A DNA stretch of 64,000 nt from positions 806,001-870,000 of the forward strand of contig NC_017964.1 in NCBI RefSeq assembly GCF_000219915.2, written 5' to 3'. A program made the position numbers and the translations under genes. Position 1 is the stretch's first letter. Each line of letters opens with the position of its first letter. Positions 10,869 to 22,259 of this stretch are shown here, piece after piece. Source of the stretch: Advenella kashmirensis WT001 (lineage in GTDB: Bacteria > Pseudomonadota > Gammaproteobacteria > Burkholderiales > Burkholderiaceae_B). The notes under the pieces were generated by a model, which saw nothing but the letters and a program-made list of their open reading frames with translations, did no database searches and was not told where the DNA came from.

Positions 10869-10948
10869 CGGCAACTGATCAGGCTCCACCAGGGGGGCGA
10901 CGGATGCGTGCACCGTGCCGCTACGCCGCGCCGGCACTCGTGCTCTGA

Positions 10949-11759
10949 TCAGTCCGGGTTCGACAGGGTATCCGGCAAACCGACACCTTCGGACTCGTCG
11001 CGGGCGACGCAGGGTGTTCTGGCGATGACTACGGCAAAGACCCGTTCTGCGCCAGCTGCGATGAGCGCGCTGGCGGCGGTATTGAGTGTGCTGCCCGTGG
11101 TCAGCACATCGTCCACCAGCACCGCGTACTGCAACTGGATATTGCGAGCGCAATAATATAGATGTGCGGTGTTGGCGCGCCGCTGTCGGCGGTTCAGCGT
11201 GCTTTGCTTCAGATGGTCGGGCTCCCTAAAGAGCAGTGAATGCAGCACCGGCATGTTCAGTAGCCGGCCAAGTCTGCAGGCGAACTCGCCCGCCGGATTA
11301 AAGCCACGTCTTCGCAACGAGCGGTGGCTGCCGGGAATTGGAATCAGCGGCGTTAAGGCCGGCCACGGTGGGCAGCCGCCGCGCGGGTCTGCCCGTTGTA
11401 TGGCCTCAACAGCCAGCGCAGCAAAAGCGGCGGCCAGCTGAAACTGACGGGCGTTTTTATAGCGCAGGATCAGGCTGTCCGCGGGGCAAACATAGTCAAA
11501 GGCGGCGATGGTTTTTTCCAGCAATGGCGTCTGGTCGGCGCAGTCCGGGCACTGGGCCCGGCGCTGGCAGAGCCAGTGCGCAGCGGGGGCAGCGCCACGG
11601 ATGATGCCGCATGGAATGCTGCACGTCGCGAGTGCACCCGGAGCAGAGGCGACCAATTGGGGCTGGGCCATTACACAGTGCGCAAGCGGCCCCAGTGATT
11701 GCAGGCAGGCGTGCGCGCAGGCGGGAAAATCGTAGGGAAAACGGCCTGACTGCAGTCAT
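10949..11759 (-). CDS. comF: ComF family protein, phosphoribosyltransferase-like (one frameshift)
   Basis: ComF proteins take part in natural DNA uptake in some bacteria. The N-terminus has a zinc-binding cysteine set (CALCNG, LCSGC, CPRCAL), and the C-terminal part carries the phosphoribosyltransferase motif VLVDDVLTTGSTL. The frame breaks at about 11554-11559. Dropping one base of a C run joins the halves as CALALPAPGQCPDCADQTPLLEKTIAAFDY with correct cysteine spacing, so here the error would be one extra base. Start ATG 11759 is divergent from bioC. Confidence 0.8.
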
Positions 11760-11881
11760 GGCAGGTCACCTTCATTACAATGGCAGATTGCATAATCTGC
11801 CAGAATGCAGTTCTGGCATCAATCGGGTTTGTGATACCAATGTCCCAGCTAATCCATTCGGCTTCCCGGCTACCCATCAAC

Positions 11882-12756
11882 ATGACACATGTTCGTCAGC
11901 AGTTTGCCCGCCGTGGCACGCTGGAAGACGCGCGCTTTTTCTATGATGAAATCGCTACGCGCATGATAGACCGCCTGGGCTATATCAAAGTGGCGCCCGA
12001 GCGGGTTGTTGATGCCGGTTGCGGGCCCGGCAATTCGCTTTACCTGCTGGCGGCGCGCTATCCGCAGGCATCCATTATCGGTGTGGACCACTGCACGTCC
12101 TTTATTGAGCATTGCCGGAACCAGTACGTGCCCAAAGGCCTCAAATCCATCATGCAAAAACTCAAGGGGCGGCAAGGTTTTTCCTTCGAGCTTGCTGATA
12201 TGGCAGCCATGCCCATGGCTGCTGAGTCGGTCGATATGGTGTGGTCCAATCTGGCGCTGCATTGGCATCAGCAACCGCATGACGTCATTCGTGAGTGGCG
12301 CCGGGTCCTGAGCAATAGCGGTCTGGCCATGTTTTCCTGTCTTGGCCCTGGTACTTTGCGCGAAGTGCGTAATGCAGTCGCGGCGGCGGGTATCCATACT
12401 CAGACCATGCAATTTGTCGATATGCATGATTTCGGCGATATCCTGCTGGAAAATGGTTTTATGGATCCGGTCATGGATCAGGAAGTGATCACACTGACTT
12501 ATCGCACAGTGGATGCCTTGCTCAAGGATGTACGCGGACTGGGTGGTAATCCCAGCGAAGCGCGCGGCGACGGGCTCAAGGGGCGGGCGTGGTACCGGCG
12601 CCTGCGCGAGGCCCTGGAAGCGGGTCGCGGAGAAGATGGTTTATTGCGTTTGTCATTAGAGGTGGCGTATGGGCACGCCTGGTGCAGGCCGGTCAGGCAA
12701 AATGCGGCCGGCGAAACCTGGTGCCGGTCAGCGCCATCAAGCGGGCGGTACGTTAA
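11882..12756 (+). CDS. bioC: BioC-like malonyl-ACP O-methyltransferase (frameshift near 3' end)
   Basis: SAM-dependent methyltransferase; BioC proteins cap malonyl-ACP to start biotin synthesis. Motif I is VVDAGCGPGNSLYLL, with GVDHC and SVDMVWSNLALHWHQQP as later motifs, and the N-terminus VRQQFARRGTLEDARFFYDEIA resembles BioC. At about 12716-12718 ACCTGG should probably be ACCCTGG. With that base the protein ends ETLVPVSAIKRAVR at TAA 12754-12756, a family-like ending, instead of running to 12775. Upstream in-frame ATGs at 11780 and 11840 are possible; 11882 is chosen because homology begins there, and no clear ribosome site decides. No other biotin gene is in the window. Confidence 0.72.
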
Positions 12757-12864
12757 GAGTGTGCGTGCGCGGTAGCGCAGCCCGATGGCAAGTGTAATCA
12801 TAATGTCGTCGACCGGCAGCACTGGAACTACCCGTGCATTGGCGTTGTCGCGCTATTGGTTGCC

Positions 12865-12888
12865 TTATTCGCTGCGTTATTCGCTGCG
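12865..12888 (-). repeat. 12-bp tandem duplication covering the gpsA stop codon
   Basis: TTATTCGCTGCG occurs twice in direct succession (12865-12876 and 12877-12888). On the minus strand this reads CGC AGC GAA TAA twice, so the last three sense codons and the stop of gpsA are duplicated. The second copy lies just downstream in the same frame. Confidence 0.85.
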
Positions 12889-13916
12889 CGATTCGCGCGA
12901 TAACAGCCGGGATACGGCTTGCAGCGGGGATACTTTGTCGAACAGCACAGCGCAAACGGCTTCGGTAATCGGCATATCAATATTCAGCCGCGTGCGCGAG
13001 TCAGGGCGGCCCGGGCGCAGCGAACGCCTTCGGCGGTCATGCCCGAAGATAGGATCGTTTCCAGGTCCTGACCCCGGCCCAGCGCGACGCCCACCTGGCG
13101 GTTGCGCGACAGGTCTCCGGTTGCCGTCAGGACAAGGTCTCCCAGTCCGGTCAGCCCGCTGAAGGTGGCGGCCTCTCCGCCTAGCGCAAGGCCCAGGCGG
13201 CTCATTTCAGCCAGTCCACGGGTAATAAGCGCCGCGCGTGCATTCATGCCCAGTGCCAGGCCATCGGCAATGCCACAGGCAATCGCAATAACGTTTTTCA
13301 TGGCGCCGCCCACTTCTACGCCGACCACGTCCTGGCTTCGATAGATGCGCGTATTGCCCGCATGCAGGGCCTCTGTGGCACGTGCCCTCACGCACTCATG
13401 GCGGCTGGCCACAGTGAGTGCAACCGGCAGACCCTGCGCTACTTCACGCGCAAACGAGGGGCCGGACAGCACACCGGTATAGGGGACGATATCGTCAAGA
13501 ATGGCCTGCACCACTTCGTGAGGCAGGCGCGCCGTTTGCTGTTCGAATCCCTTGCAGGTCCACAGCACAGGCGTTGTGTGCAGGCCGGCAGCAGGCAGGC
13601 GCTCGCGCAAAATAGTACAGGTGTGGGCGATGGCGGCAACAGGGGTGCCCAGGATAATCAGGGAGGTTGACGCCTCTTGCAGAAACGCAAACGCCTGGTC
13701 CAGATTGTCGCTGGCAAGCAGGCTGGGAGGCAGGGGAATATCTTGTAGATATCGCGGATTGCGATGCTGCTGGTTGATGTGTCGTGCCGTTTCCGGGTCC
13801 CGCGCCCAGACCATGGTCTGGGCATTATTGCAGGCGGTATGCGCCAGCGCTGTGCCCCAACTGCCTGCTCCAAGAACGAGCACGCGCAATGACAACGGCG
13901 AGGGCGCAGGCGTCAT
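12877..13916 (-). CDS. gpsA: NAD(P)-dependent glycerol-3-phosphate dehydrogenase GpsA (one frameshift)
   Basis: Reduces dihydroxyacetone phosphate to sn-glycerol-3-phosphate for phospholipid synthesis. N-terminal NAD site [15 protein letters not shown]; conserved [17 protein letters not shown], the catalytic Lys region [21 protein letters not shown] and [12 protein letters not shown]. The uninterrupted frame stops early at 12984. Adding one C at about 12985-12989 (minus strand GGCTGA to GGCCTGA) restores the conserved tail [16 protein letters not shown] and an end at TAA 12877-12879. GpsA is normally essential, so a sequence error is likely. The start overlaps secB by four bases (ATGA). Confidence 0.9.
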
Positions 13917-14458
13917 GAGCGTTTATTGACGTGTTGTACCGGGAGGCACATAGATGCCTGAACACTGTCTGGTGCGCCATTGCCGCCAGCCTGGCTTTGT
14001 GCTTCCTGAACGCGTTGCTCATACAGTGCCTGGAAGTTCACTTCGGCCAGATGCAGTGGTGGCAGTGAGGTGCGGTTGATGGCATCGGCTACGTTGGCGC
14101 GCAGGTAAGGGAACAGCATGGTCGGGCAGACAATACCGATGAGTGGCTCGAACTGTTCTTCAGGTACATTGGCAATTTCAAAAATACCTGCTTGCGTGCC
14201 TTCGACCAGATACAGCGTTTTGTCGCCAATCTTGGTGGTGATCGTCACTGTCACGGTTGCTTCAAAAACGGTATCGGCCAGGCGCTCGCCGCCGACGTTC
14301 AGGGAGACTTCAACGTTCGGTGTTTCCTGCTCCAGGAAGATTTGCGGCGCGTTGGGCATTTCCAGGGAAAGGTCTTTAAGATAGACGCGTTGCATCGCGA
14401 ATACCGGATCTGTTCCTGTCGCGTCGTTGTTCGATGCAGCGTTGTTTTCGTCAGCCAT
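13913..14458 (-). CDS. secB: Protein-export chaperone SecB
   Basis: Cytoplasmic tetrameric chaperone that keeps preproteins unfolded and hands them to SecA. 181 residues with family blocks [47 protein letters not shown] and [19 protein letters not shown]. The C-terminus is somewhat longer than usual. It lies in the common betaproteobacterial order rhodanese-grxC-secB-gpsA, 39 bp after grxC. Confidence 0.95.
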   Translation of the reverse strand: MADENNAASNNDATGTDPVFAMQRVYLKDLSLEMPNAPQIFLEQETPNVEVSLNVGGERLADTVFEATVTVTITTKIGDKTLYLVEGTQAGIFEIANVPEEQFEPLIGIVCPTMLFPYLRANVADAINRTSLPPLHLAEVNFQALYEQRVQEAQSQAGGNGAPDSVQASMCLPVQHVNKRS

Positions 14459-14497
14459 ATAACTTCCTAAATGATGTAAATTTCAAAAATAAGCGGG

Positions 14498-14758
14498 TCA
14501 TGCACCCAGCATGGTAACCAGTTTTCCCTCACGGTCAAGGGCTATCAGATCGTCACAGCCGCCGATATGCGCCTGATCGATGAAGATTTGCGGCACGGTT
14601 GTGCGCCCGCCGGATCGTTCAATCATAGCAGCCCGCTGCTCCCGGTTTGTGTCAATACTGATTTTCTCCAGATCGCTCACCCCGCGCTCACGCAATAATT
14701 TTTCTGCGCGTACGCAGTAGGGGCAGGTCTGCTTGTAATACATGGTCACTTTTTTCAT
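14498..14758 (-). CDS. grxC: Glutaredoxin 3
   Basis: Small dithiol glutaredoxin, 86 residues, for glutathione-dependent disulfide reduction in the cytoplasm. Active site TCPYCVRA; the GSH-binding TVPQIFIDQAHIGGCDDL follows. Two adjacent ATGs exist (14761 and 14758). AAGG lies 6 bases before the second, giving MKKVTMYYKQ, the start expected for GrxC. The frame stays open further upstream but overlaps the rhodanese gene and has no homology there. Confidence 0.93.
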   Translation of the reverse strand: MKKVTMYYKQTCPYCVRAEKLLRERGVSDLEKISIDTNREQRAAMIERSGGRTTVPQIFIDQAHIGGCDDLIALDREGKLVTMLGA

Positions 14759-14831
14759 CATGAGCCTTATCTGTTCACTGTGTAGCAATGGAATACGGTG
14801 GGCTGCCGCCGTGGCGGCGCCGGCAATGGCC

Positions 14832-15247
14832 TCAGCTGTGTTGCTTGACAGGCATGCCGTCAGCCTTCCAGGCGCCCATGCCGCCGGCCAGCGTATACAC
14901 GTTTTCGGTGTTTTTGCTGCGCAGCACATCTGCCATTTTGGCTGATTCTCGCCCATTGTCGCATACCAGGATCAGTGGTTTGTTACGCGGCAGGGTACTG
15001 GCTTTCTGTTCAAAGTCGCAGCCGGCAGATTGCGCGCAGAAGGAATGGAGCCGCTGCGATAGCTATCGACGGGGCGCACATCGACAAACACCGCGTTTTC
15101 ACGGTTGACCAGGTTGACCGCATCTTTGACGCTCAGCCCGGTATTACCCTTGCCCTGTTTGCGCAGCAGGGGGAAAGCCAGCAGTGCGCCAGAGACCAGC
15201 AGAAAAATGAGAAAGTAAATCGAGTTCTGATAAAAAAGAAAATCCAC
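14832..15247 (-). CDS. Membrane-anchored rhodanese-like protein (one frameshift)
   Basis: N-terminal membrane segment (YFLIFLLVSGALLAFPLL) followed by a single rhodanese domain: SVKDAVNLVNRENAVFVDVR, then active-site loop VCDNGRES with the catalytic Cys, and LAGGMGAWKADGMPV at the end. The frame shifts at about 15015-15019, where minus-strand GCGACTTT should read GCGGACTTT, giving NLPAADFEQKASTLPRNKPL. GTG 15247 is chosen as start because AGGA precedes it at a suitable distance; a TTG at 15274 is possible. The gene precedes grxC and secB on the same strand. YibN-like proteins of this kind occupy this place in relatives. Confidence 0.8.
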
Positions 15248-15427
15248 AATGAATCCTGAAAATGCGTTTTTCAAACGCTGAATTTACTGATTATAAAATA
15301 GCTCGCCTATTCGCGATAAGACTTCTGTAAAATAGAGGAAAATTAATGGTTGACCCGGGCCGCAGGCACGCGGCGGGCCGATTTTCAACCCGGTACAGTT
15401 TTTCAGTTTGTCTTGCGGGAATCAACA

Positions 15428-16180
15428 ATGTATAAGCTAGTGTTAATGCGCCATGGCGAAAGCCAGTGGAATCTTGAAAACCGGTTTACCGGCTGGAAAG
15501 ACGTCGATCTGACTGAAACCGGCCGTCAGCAGGCCTGGGAAGCCGGCGAGCTGCTCAAAAAAGAAGGCTACACCTTCGATCTGGCATTCACATCTGTGTT
15601 AAAACGCGCCATCCGCACCCTCTGGATTGCGCTGGATGCCATGGATGCCATGTACACGCCTGTGCATCCGAGCTGGCGCCTGAATGAACGGCACTATGGC
15701 GCGTTGCAGGGCCTGAACAAGGCGGAAACGGCGCAGAAATATGGCGATGAGCAGGTGCTGGTATGGCGCCGGGCTTATGCCATTGCGCCCGAGCCGCTGG
15801 ACGGTGATGACGAACGTCATCCGCGCTTTGATGCGCGCTATAGCCGCATTGCCCCAGCCGATCTGCCCGCAACCGAATGCCTGAAAGATACCGTGGAGCG
15901 GGTCCTGCCTTTATGGAATGACTCTATTGCGCCGGCGATCAAGGCCGGTCGCAATGTGCTTATTTCAGCTCACGGCAATAGCCTGCGTGCGTTGATCAAG
16001 CATCTGGATCAGGTCTCCGAAGACGATATCGTCAATCTGAATATCCCTACCGGCCAGCCGCTGGTCTATGAGCTCGATGAGAACCTCAAGCCTATCAAGC
16101 ACTACTATCTGGGCGATCAGGAAGCCATCGCTGCGGCCATGGCTGCTGTTGCGGCCCAGGGAAAGGCTAAAAAGGACTGA
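15428..16180 (+). CDS. gpmA: 2,3-bisphosphoglycerate-dependent phosphoglycerate mutase
   Basis: Interconverts 3- and 2-phosphoglycerate in glycolysis and gluconeogenesis. 250 residues, full length. Catalytic phosphohistidine in [12 protein letters not shown], acid/base Glu in [12 protein letters not shown], second His in [16 protein letters not shown], and [13 protein letters not shown] near the end. GGGAA lies 7 bases before ATG 15428. The 180-bp region between it and the divergent rhodanese gene should hold both promoters; TAAAAT near 15330 is a possible -10 box. The downstream genes envC-like, ctpA and moeB follow with short gaps. Confidence 0.96.
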   Translation: MYKLVLMRHGESQWNLENRFTGWKDVDLTETGRQQAWEAGELLKKEGYTFDLAFTSVLKRAIRTLWIALDAMDAMYTPVHPSWRLNERHYGALQGLNKAETAQKYGDEQVLVWRRAYAIAPEPLDGDDERHPRFDARYSRIAPADLPATECLKDTVERVLPLWNDSIAPAIKAGRNVLISAHGNSLRALIKHLDQVSEDDIVNLNIPTGQPLVYELDENLKPIKHYYLGDQEAIAAAMAAVAAQGKAKKD

Positions 16181-16242
16181 CGTGATCCGGGTCTCGCGCG
16201 CGTTGCGTCTTCTGTCTGCATGCCGGTCATAGGGAAGGCATC

Positions 16243-17868
16243 ATGAGTGGGCCCGGTTCCTTGCCGTCATTACGTTTGCTCGGCAGCGCAACGCTTGCCT
16301 GTCTGGCGCTGCTTGCCGGCGGCCCGGCGGGGGCGCAGTCCATTTCTTCGCTTACCAAGCAGCAGCAGAATGCCGAGCAATTGCGTCGAGACCTTCAGGA
16401 AAAAATCGCCCAGGTGCAGAAGCGGATCGATGAATCCGAAAGTGACCGCAAGGATGTCACCGAATCACTGCGCCAGTCCGAGACCGAAATTTCCCGGCTC
16501 AATGCCAGGCTTGATGACCTGGATAGCCAGCGCGACAAGACCGAGAGGGAACTGGATCAGTTGCGTCAGGAGCAGGCAGGGCAGCAGGCGCTCATGGAGC
16601 AGCGCCGCCAGGAACTGGCAGAGCAGCTTCAAGTCTCAGTATACCCACGGTGTGTCACCCTGGGCCGCGCTGCTCTCGGGTGATGATGCGCAGAAAATCG
16701 GCCGTGACCTGACCTATCTCAGTTATGTGGCCAAGGCAAGAACTCAGGCCGTTCAAGCGCTTAATACCGAAATCGCCCGTCTGGATGCGGTCAAAAAGAA
16801 GGTGGCAGACCACCAGAAGACATTGCAGAAACTGGCCGATGATGCAGAAAAAGGCAAGGCTGATCTGGAGCAGGAAAAACAAAAGCATGCCGCCGTGCTG
16901 GCCAGGATCGAAGAAGATCTGAAAACGCGGCGGTCCCAGGCCGGCAAGCTGGCGCGGGACGACAAACGCCTGAACGCGCTTATCGATGATATTCAGGGCA
17001 GCATTGTTAAACAGCGCGAGGCCATTCGTCGTGCGGCGATTGAGCGCGAGGCACGCGAGGCGGCCAGACGCAAGGCGCTGCAGCAGGCCCGTGAGCAGGC
17101 CGCTCGTCGCGCTGCCCAGCAGGCGGCACTTGCGGCAAAGCGTGCCGAACAGGCGGCGCGTCAGGCTCAGGCGGCACGGGAAGCAGAGCAGCGCGCTTAT
17201 ATGACGGCCGAAGAACAGGCAGAGGCGCTGCGTCGCGCCCGTGAAAATGCGCCCGCTGCCGGCGCTGGCGTTTCGCCGTCGCCCGAGCTGAATACAGCCA
17301 CTCGGTCTGCGGCAGCGGCGCAGGAGCAATTGGCGCTGGCACGGATACAGCGGGAAAACCTGGAAATTGATCGCGAGAAGGCTCGTCTGGCGCGCCTGAG
17401 AGCTGAAGAGCAAGCGCGGCTGGCACAGAAGGCACGTGAAGACGAGCGCAAGGCCGCAGCAGAAGCCTCATCCGGCACTGCCGGCCTGCAGCGCGGCGCA
17501 CCCTGGCCTGTACGAGGTAGTGTGCAGGGTCGCTTCGGCACGCCGCGTCCCGATACAGGCGATGTGTGGCGCGGCATTCTGATTCGGGCGGGCAACGGCA
17601 CGCCGGTCAAGGCCATTGGCAGCGGCAGCGTGGTGTATGCGTCGTGGATTCAGGGATTTGGTAACCTCATTATTGTGGATCACCAGAATGGATATCTGAG
17701 TGTGTATGGTTACAATCAGAGCCTGAGCAAGAGGGTGGGCGACCGTGTACGCATTGGCGAGACCATTGCCCGTGTTGGGGCGACGGGGGGCAGGTTGACC
17801 CTGGCCTTTATTTTGAAATCAGACAAGGGTCTACCCCGGTAGATCCCATGAGCTGGCTGGCCCGGTAA
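16243..17868 (+). CDS. EnvC/NlpD-like murein hydrolase activator, M23 domain (two frameshifts)
   Basis: Periplasmic coiled-coil protein that activates cell-wall amidases at division. Signal peptide (ATLACLALLAGGPAGAQ), long Gln/Arg/Glu-rich coiled coil (about residues 35-380) and a C-terminal LytM/M23 domain (PWPVRGSVQGRFG to the end) that appears to lack the zinc-binding HxxxD and HxH ligands, as expected of EnvC-type activators. The frame changes at about 16627-16633 (one extra base, probably CTTCAAG for CTCAAG) and at 17775-17780 (six G for seven). Repair gives QVDPGLYFEIRQGSTPVDPMSWLAR ending at TAA 17866-17868. It lies between gpmA and ctpA, the usual neighbours. Confidence 0.85.
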
Positions 17869-17899
17869 CGGTGCCGCGCATTTATCCGGAAGACTCTAA

Positions 17900-19583
17900 A
17901 TGAAATTGTTTGCAGTGCGCCAGTTGTCATATGTAATTATCACCGGGCTGATTCAGGCGAGCATCGCCTATTCGCCGGCTGGCGTTGTCTCAGCAGAAGC
18001 CGGCCAATCCGGCGCGGCAGATTCCCGCGCCCGAGACGCATGCGCCGCTGCCTGCTGAAGAGTCGTTGCCATTTGCCGAATTGCAGCGCTTTGCGCGTGT
18101 TTATGCCGCGATCAAAAACAGCTATGTAGAGCCCATAGAGGATCAGAAACTGATCGAGTCCGCGATCAAGGGCATGGTTCAGGACCTGGATCCGCATTCG
18201 GCCTATCTGGATGAGCTCGAGTATGAAGAGATGCGGGTGTCCACCGATGGCGAATTCGGCGGCCTGGGTATTGAAATCGGGCCCGAAAAAGGTTTTGTAA
18301 AAATTATTTCGCCCATTGAAGATACACCTGCAGCCAAGGCCGGCATCATGCCCGGCGACATCATTACCGGCATCAATGGCGAAAGCATGGAAGGAAAGCC
18401 ACTGAACGATGTGGTGAAAAATCTCCGCGGAGATGTGGGTACGTCGATCAAGCTGTCGGTCAGCCGTCCGTCTACCGGCAAACAGCTGGACTTTGATCTG
18501 GTGCGCGCGGTGATCAAGGTACAAAGCGTGCGTAGCAAAATGCTGCCTGATGCCATAGCCTATGTGCGTGTATCGCAGTTCCAGGAGCGTACCGGCCCCG
18601 ATCTGGCGACGCACTTAAAACAACTGGACGCCAAGGGCAAGCCCAAAGGCTGGTCCTGGATTTGCGCAATGATCCGGGCGGCTATTGACCGGCGCCATCG
18701 GGGTGTCGGCAGCATTTCTCAAGCCTGGCATCAACGTTGTGTCCACCAAATCCCGCGACGATCAGGATTCCCATGTGTTCAAGGCAGATGCCCGGGACTA
18801 CGTTCACAATTCGAGTGATTATCTGAAAGACCTGCCTGCCTGGACCAGAACCGTTCCCATGGTGGTATTGATCAATGTTGGTTCGGCATCAGCCGCGGAA
18901 ATTGTCGCTGGCGCGCTGCAGGACCATAAGCGCGCTACGGTCATGGGTAACCGCAGCTTCGGCAAGGGTTCGGTCCAGGTCGTCATGCCGCTGGACGATA
19001 ACACCGCGCTCAAGCTGACCACCGCGCGGTACTTTACTCCCTCCGGCGTTCCATCCAGGCCACCGGCATTGTCCCGGATATCGTGGTGACCGACACCGAA
19101 AAAGGTGATCTGTTCAGCTTCCCGCGCGAGGCTGACCTTGCTGAGCATCTGCGCAATGAACAGGCGGGTGAAAACGGCGAAGTCAAGGGCACCACTGCTA
19201 TCAAACCCAATGAAGCATCGGAGAACGAGCAGGTCTTTGAATTCGGCTCGGCGGGTGATTTTCAGCTGACGCAGGCGGTCAATAAACTGCTGGGCAAACC
19301 CGTCAAAGGCGGTGCGCCGGTTGCCCCGAAGCAACTGAGCGAGAAGGAAAAACAGGCGGAGAAAAAATCCATTGATGCAGCTTCGGGCAGCGCTAAACCG
19401 GGGCAAGACCAGGACGACAAGCCGGCTAAGGATGAACCTGTTAAGCAGGAGCCCGTTAAGCGGGAGCCCGCTGACGCAGATCAGCCTGACAAGGCCGAGC
19501 CGTCTGCGCCGTCACCAGCCGAGCGCAAGGCGCCGGCCGATGCGGTCAAGCCGGCGGCACCCGCGCAACCCTCAGGAAAATAG
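17900..19583 (+). CDS. ctpA: Carboxy-terminal processing protease, S41 family (several frameshifts)
   Basis: Periplasmic serine protease of the CtpA/Prc family. An N-terminal hydrophobic segment is followed by a S41 helical region ([14 protein letters not shown]), a PDZ domain ([29 protein letters not shown]) and the catalytic core with Ser in [18 protein letters not shown] and Lys in [11 protein letters not shown]. The tail is rich in Lys, Pro and Glu. Frame breaks: one in the signal region (about 17960-17990), GGCTGG for GGCCTGG (18648-18652), GGCTATTG for GGCCTATTG (about 18680) and GGCGTT for GGCCGTT (19045-19047). Three of the four are loss of a C from GGCC. The start ATG 17900 is inferred from the signal-like sequence. 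Confidence 0.85.
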
Positions 19584-19586
19584 CCA

Positions 19587-20342
19587 ATGGATGATAACCA
19601 GCTGCTGCGCTATGCGCGACATCTGATGCTTGATGCTATCGGCATCGAGGGGCAGGAAAAACTGCTTGCCAGTTCCGTGCTGATCCTCGGGCTCGGTGGC
19701 CTGGGCTCGCCGGTGGCCGCGTATCTTGCCTCGGCCGGCGTGGGTAGGCTGGTGCTGGTGGATGACGATCAGGTTGAGCTGTCGAATTTGCAGCGTCAGA
19801 TTATCCATACCACCGCGCGTATCGGCCAGAGCAAGGCTGAATCGGCCCTCGCTGCCATTGCGGAGATCAATCCCGATTGCGTAGTGGAAACAGTCGTCGA
19901 GCGGGTAGATACTGATCGTCTGGGGCAGTTGCTTGCCGGGGTGGATATTATTGTGGATTGCACCGATAATTTTCGTACACGCCAGGCCATCAATGAAGTA
20001 TGCGTTGCGCAAGCCAAGCCTTTTGTGTCGGGTGCGGCCATCCGGTTCGCCGGCCAGGTGACGGTATTTGATACGCGCCATCCAGACTCGCCCTGTTACG
20101 CCTGCGCCTTTCCTCCTTCAGATAATTTGCAAACAGACAACTGCGCCACCATGGGCGTTTTTGCGCCGCTGGTTGGCATCATCGGCAGCGTAGAGGCCGC
20201 CGAAGCCATCAAAACGCTGCTGGATGCCGGCGACAACTTGCGCGGCCGGCTGATGATGCTCGATGCGCTATCCATGCAATGGCAAACGCTGCTGCTGGAG
20301 CGCAATCCTACCTGCCCGGTGTGTGCAGCGCGCGATTATTAA
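19587..20342 (+). CDS. moeB: MoeB/ThiF-type ubiquitin-like carrier activating (adenylating) protein
   Basis: Adenylates the C-terminal glycine of a sulfur-carrier protein (MoaD or ThiS) for molybdopterin or thiazole synthesis. 251 residues, intact. Nucleotide site LILGLGGLGSPVAAYL, DDDQVELSNLQRQ, ATP-contact region IGQSKAESA, DCTDNFRTRQAIN, and zinc-binding CxxC pairs CYAC and CPVC. MoeB and ThiF cannot be separated with certainty from sequence alone; the place after ctpA is usual for the gene called moeB or hesA in relatives. It begins 3 bp after the ctpA stop. Confidence 0.85.
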   Translation: MDDNQLLRYARHLMLDAIGIEGQEKLLASSVLILGLGGLGSPVAAYLASAGVGRLVLVDDDQVELSNLQRQIIHTTARIGQSKAESALAAIAEINPDCVVETVVERVDTDRLGQLLAGVDIIVDCTDNFRTRQAINEVCVAQAKPFVSGAAIRFAGQVTVFDTRHPDSPCYACAFPPSDNLQTDNCATMGVFAPLVGIIGSVEAAEAIKTLLDAGDNLRGRLMMLDALSMQWQTLLLERNPTCPVCAARDY

Positions 20343-22122
20343 TTGCTGTCCTGGCTGGCAGATTGCCTGGCCAAATTGCACTTGTCATGAGCTGGCGCCT
20401 GCAGTGTGAGTTGCGTGCTGCGCAGTTCATCACGTCTGAAATAATGAATAAGTACTTGCTGCCCGGCCTGGTAACGATCCAGCTGTTTGTCCCAGTTTGT
20501 CGCGTCAATACGCAGGCCGTCCATAGCCAGCAAAATATCGCCGGCCGACAAACCTGCCGCATGCGCTGCGCCGCCTTCAATTACCTGCGCCAGGCCCGGT
20601 TCGCCGGTCGCTGTGGCTCGCATGGTGGCGCCAATGCCTGGTGCGCGGCGCTCGGTCTCCCAGGACAGGCTGATGCCTTGCTTTTCCAGTAAAGATGCAA
20701 GGGGCAAATCGGCTGTTTGTTCGGTGGCCGCGTTAATAAATGACTGTAAATCCACCCCCGTTGCCTGCCTGAGCAAGCCTGCAAATTCATCCTCCTGCAA
20801 GCCGCGCTGACGTGATTGGTAAAAGCGGCGGCCATAGCGGTCCCACAGCAGGCGCATGACGTTGTCCAGCGACTTGCGGTTGCCGGTGGCATTGCGAATG
20901 CTCAGATCCAGCGCCAGTGCGACCAGGGATCCTTTTGTATAGTAGCTGACGATATTGTTGATTGAACTCTCGTCCTGGCGATAATAGCGATTCCAGGCAT
21001 CAAAAGAGCTGTCGGCCACGCTTTGTCTGAAACGGCCTGGCGCCCGATGCACGCCGGTAATGGTCTTGGCCAGCAGTCTCAGATAGTCGTTCTCATCGAT
21101 AACGCCGGCGCGCAGCAGCATCAGGTCATCGTAGTACGACGTGAACCCTTCGAAAATCCACAGCAGGCTGGTCAGATTGGGCCGGGACAGGTCATAGGGA
21201 ACGAAGGCTTGCGGTTTGATGCGCTTGACATTCCAGGTATGAAAATATTCGTGGCTGACCAGTCCCAGGAAACCGGTATAGCCCTCGCTGCGTTCATCAT
21301 TGCCCATCACGGGCAGATCCTGACGGGAAGCCACCAGCGCCGTAGAGGCGCGATGCTCCAGGCCGCCATAGTCCTTGCCGGTCACGTAGGTCATGAACAC
21401 ATAGCGATCGGCGCTGTCCAGAAACGGCGCGCGATGGGTGCCCGGCTCAAAGAAACGAATCTGTGTTTCACAGATTTTCGCGGTATCGCGTGCAATACGC
21501 TTGAAGTCGACGTTGGGTAACACGCCGGTAAATACCATTTCGTGTTTGGCGCCGCATACGGTGAATGTTTCCACATGAGGCGTGCCCATCTCGACCGGAT
21601 GATCCACCAGGCATCGTAATCGGGCGCCTCATAGACCCCGAACCGGTGGGGCAGGGTCGTTTGTCGGCCCCGGCGTGCCGGCCGCAGGCTGGTGTAAACG
21701 CGCCAGTGACGGGTACCGTTATTGCCTGGGTCGATGGTCACCAGGCATGGTTGCTTTTCGCGACCGTGCACTTTCAGAAAAACGCTGGTGCCATTGAAAA
21801 AACCGTGGGTCTGATCCAGATGGGCGCAGCGCACCGACAAATCCCAGGCGTATACCCGATAATTGAGCGTGAGGCGGCTGGTGCAGGGCGCTACCTGCCA
21901 AGTGTGATTATCCAGTTTTTTGACGGCCAGCACAGATCTGCCTGCCTTTGCCGTCAGGCTGTGAATATGCCGGGAAAAATCCCGTATCAGATAGCTGCCT
22001 GGAATCCATGCCGGCAGCGACACAACCTGGCCGCGACGATCGGGGTTGCTGATGGTGATCTGGACATCAAAATAATGAGCGGCGGGGTCGGCGGGTGTGA
22101 TCTGATAGGAAACGGAAGGCAT
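20339..22122 (-). CDS. M61 family aminopeptidase with PDZ domain (one frameshift)
   Basis: Glycyl-aminopeptidase-like metalloprotease. The N-terminal beta domain (YQITPADPAAHYFDVQITI) leads to the zinc site HEYFHTWNVKR with the downstream Glu ligand in LLWIFEGFTSYYDDLML, and a C-terminal PDZ-like region (GGAAHAAGLSAGDILLAMDG). No clear signal peptide is seen. The frame breaks at about 21608-21611: minus-strand GCCTGG for GCCCTGG, which restores YDALVDHPVEMGTPH. Start ATG 22122 is chosen at the first family-like residue, MPSVSYQITP; the frame is open further upstream without similarity. The 3' end overlaps the moeB 3' end by four bases, tail to tail. Confidence 0.88.
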
Positions 22123-22259
22123 ACTGACTCGGTAAAATTTGGAGGTGAAGTAAGTAACTATAGCAAAAACCGAAGGTTTGTCATTTTTTGACCATTCAGT
22201 GGCTACAATATTCGACACAATTTCAGTGAATATCCGAATACTCACAGGGAGACCAAAGC

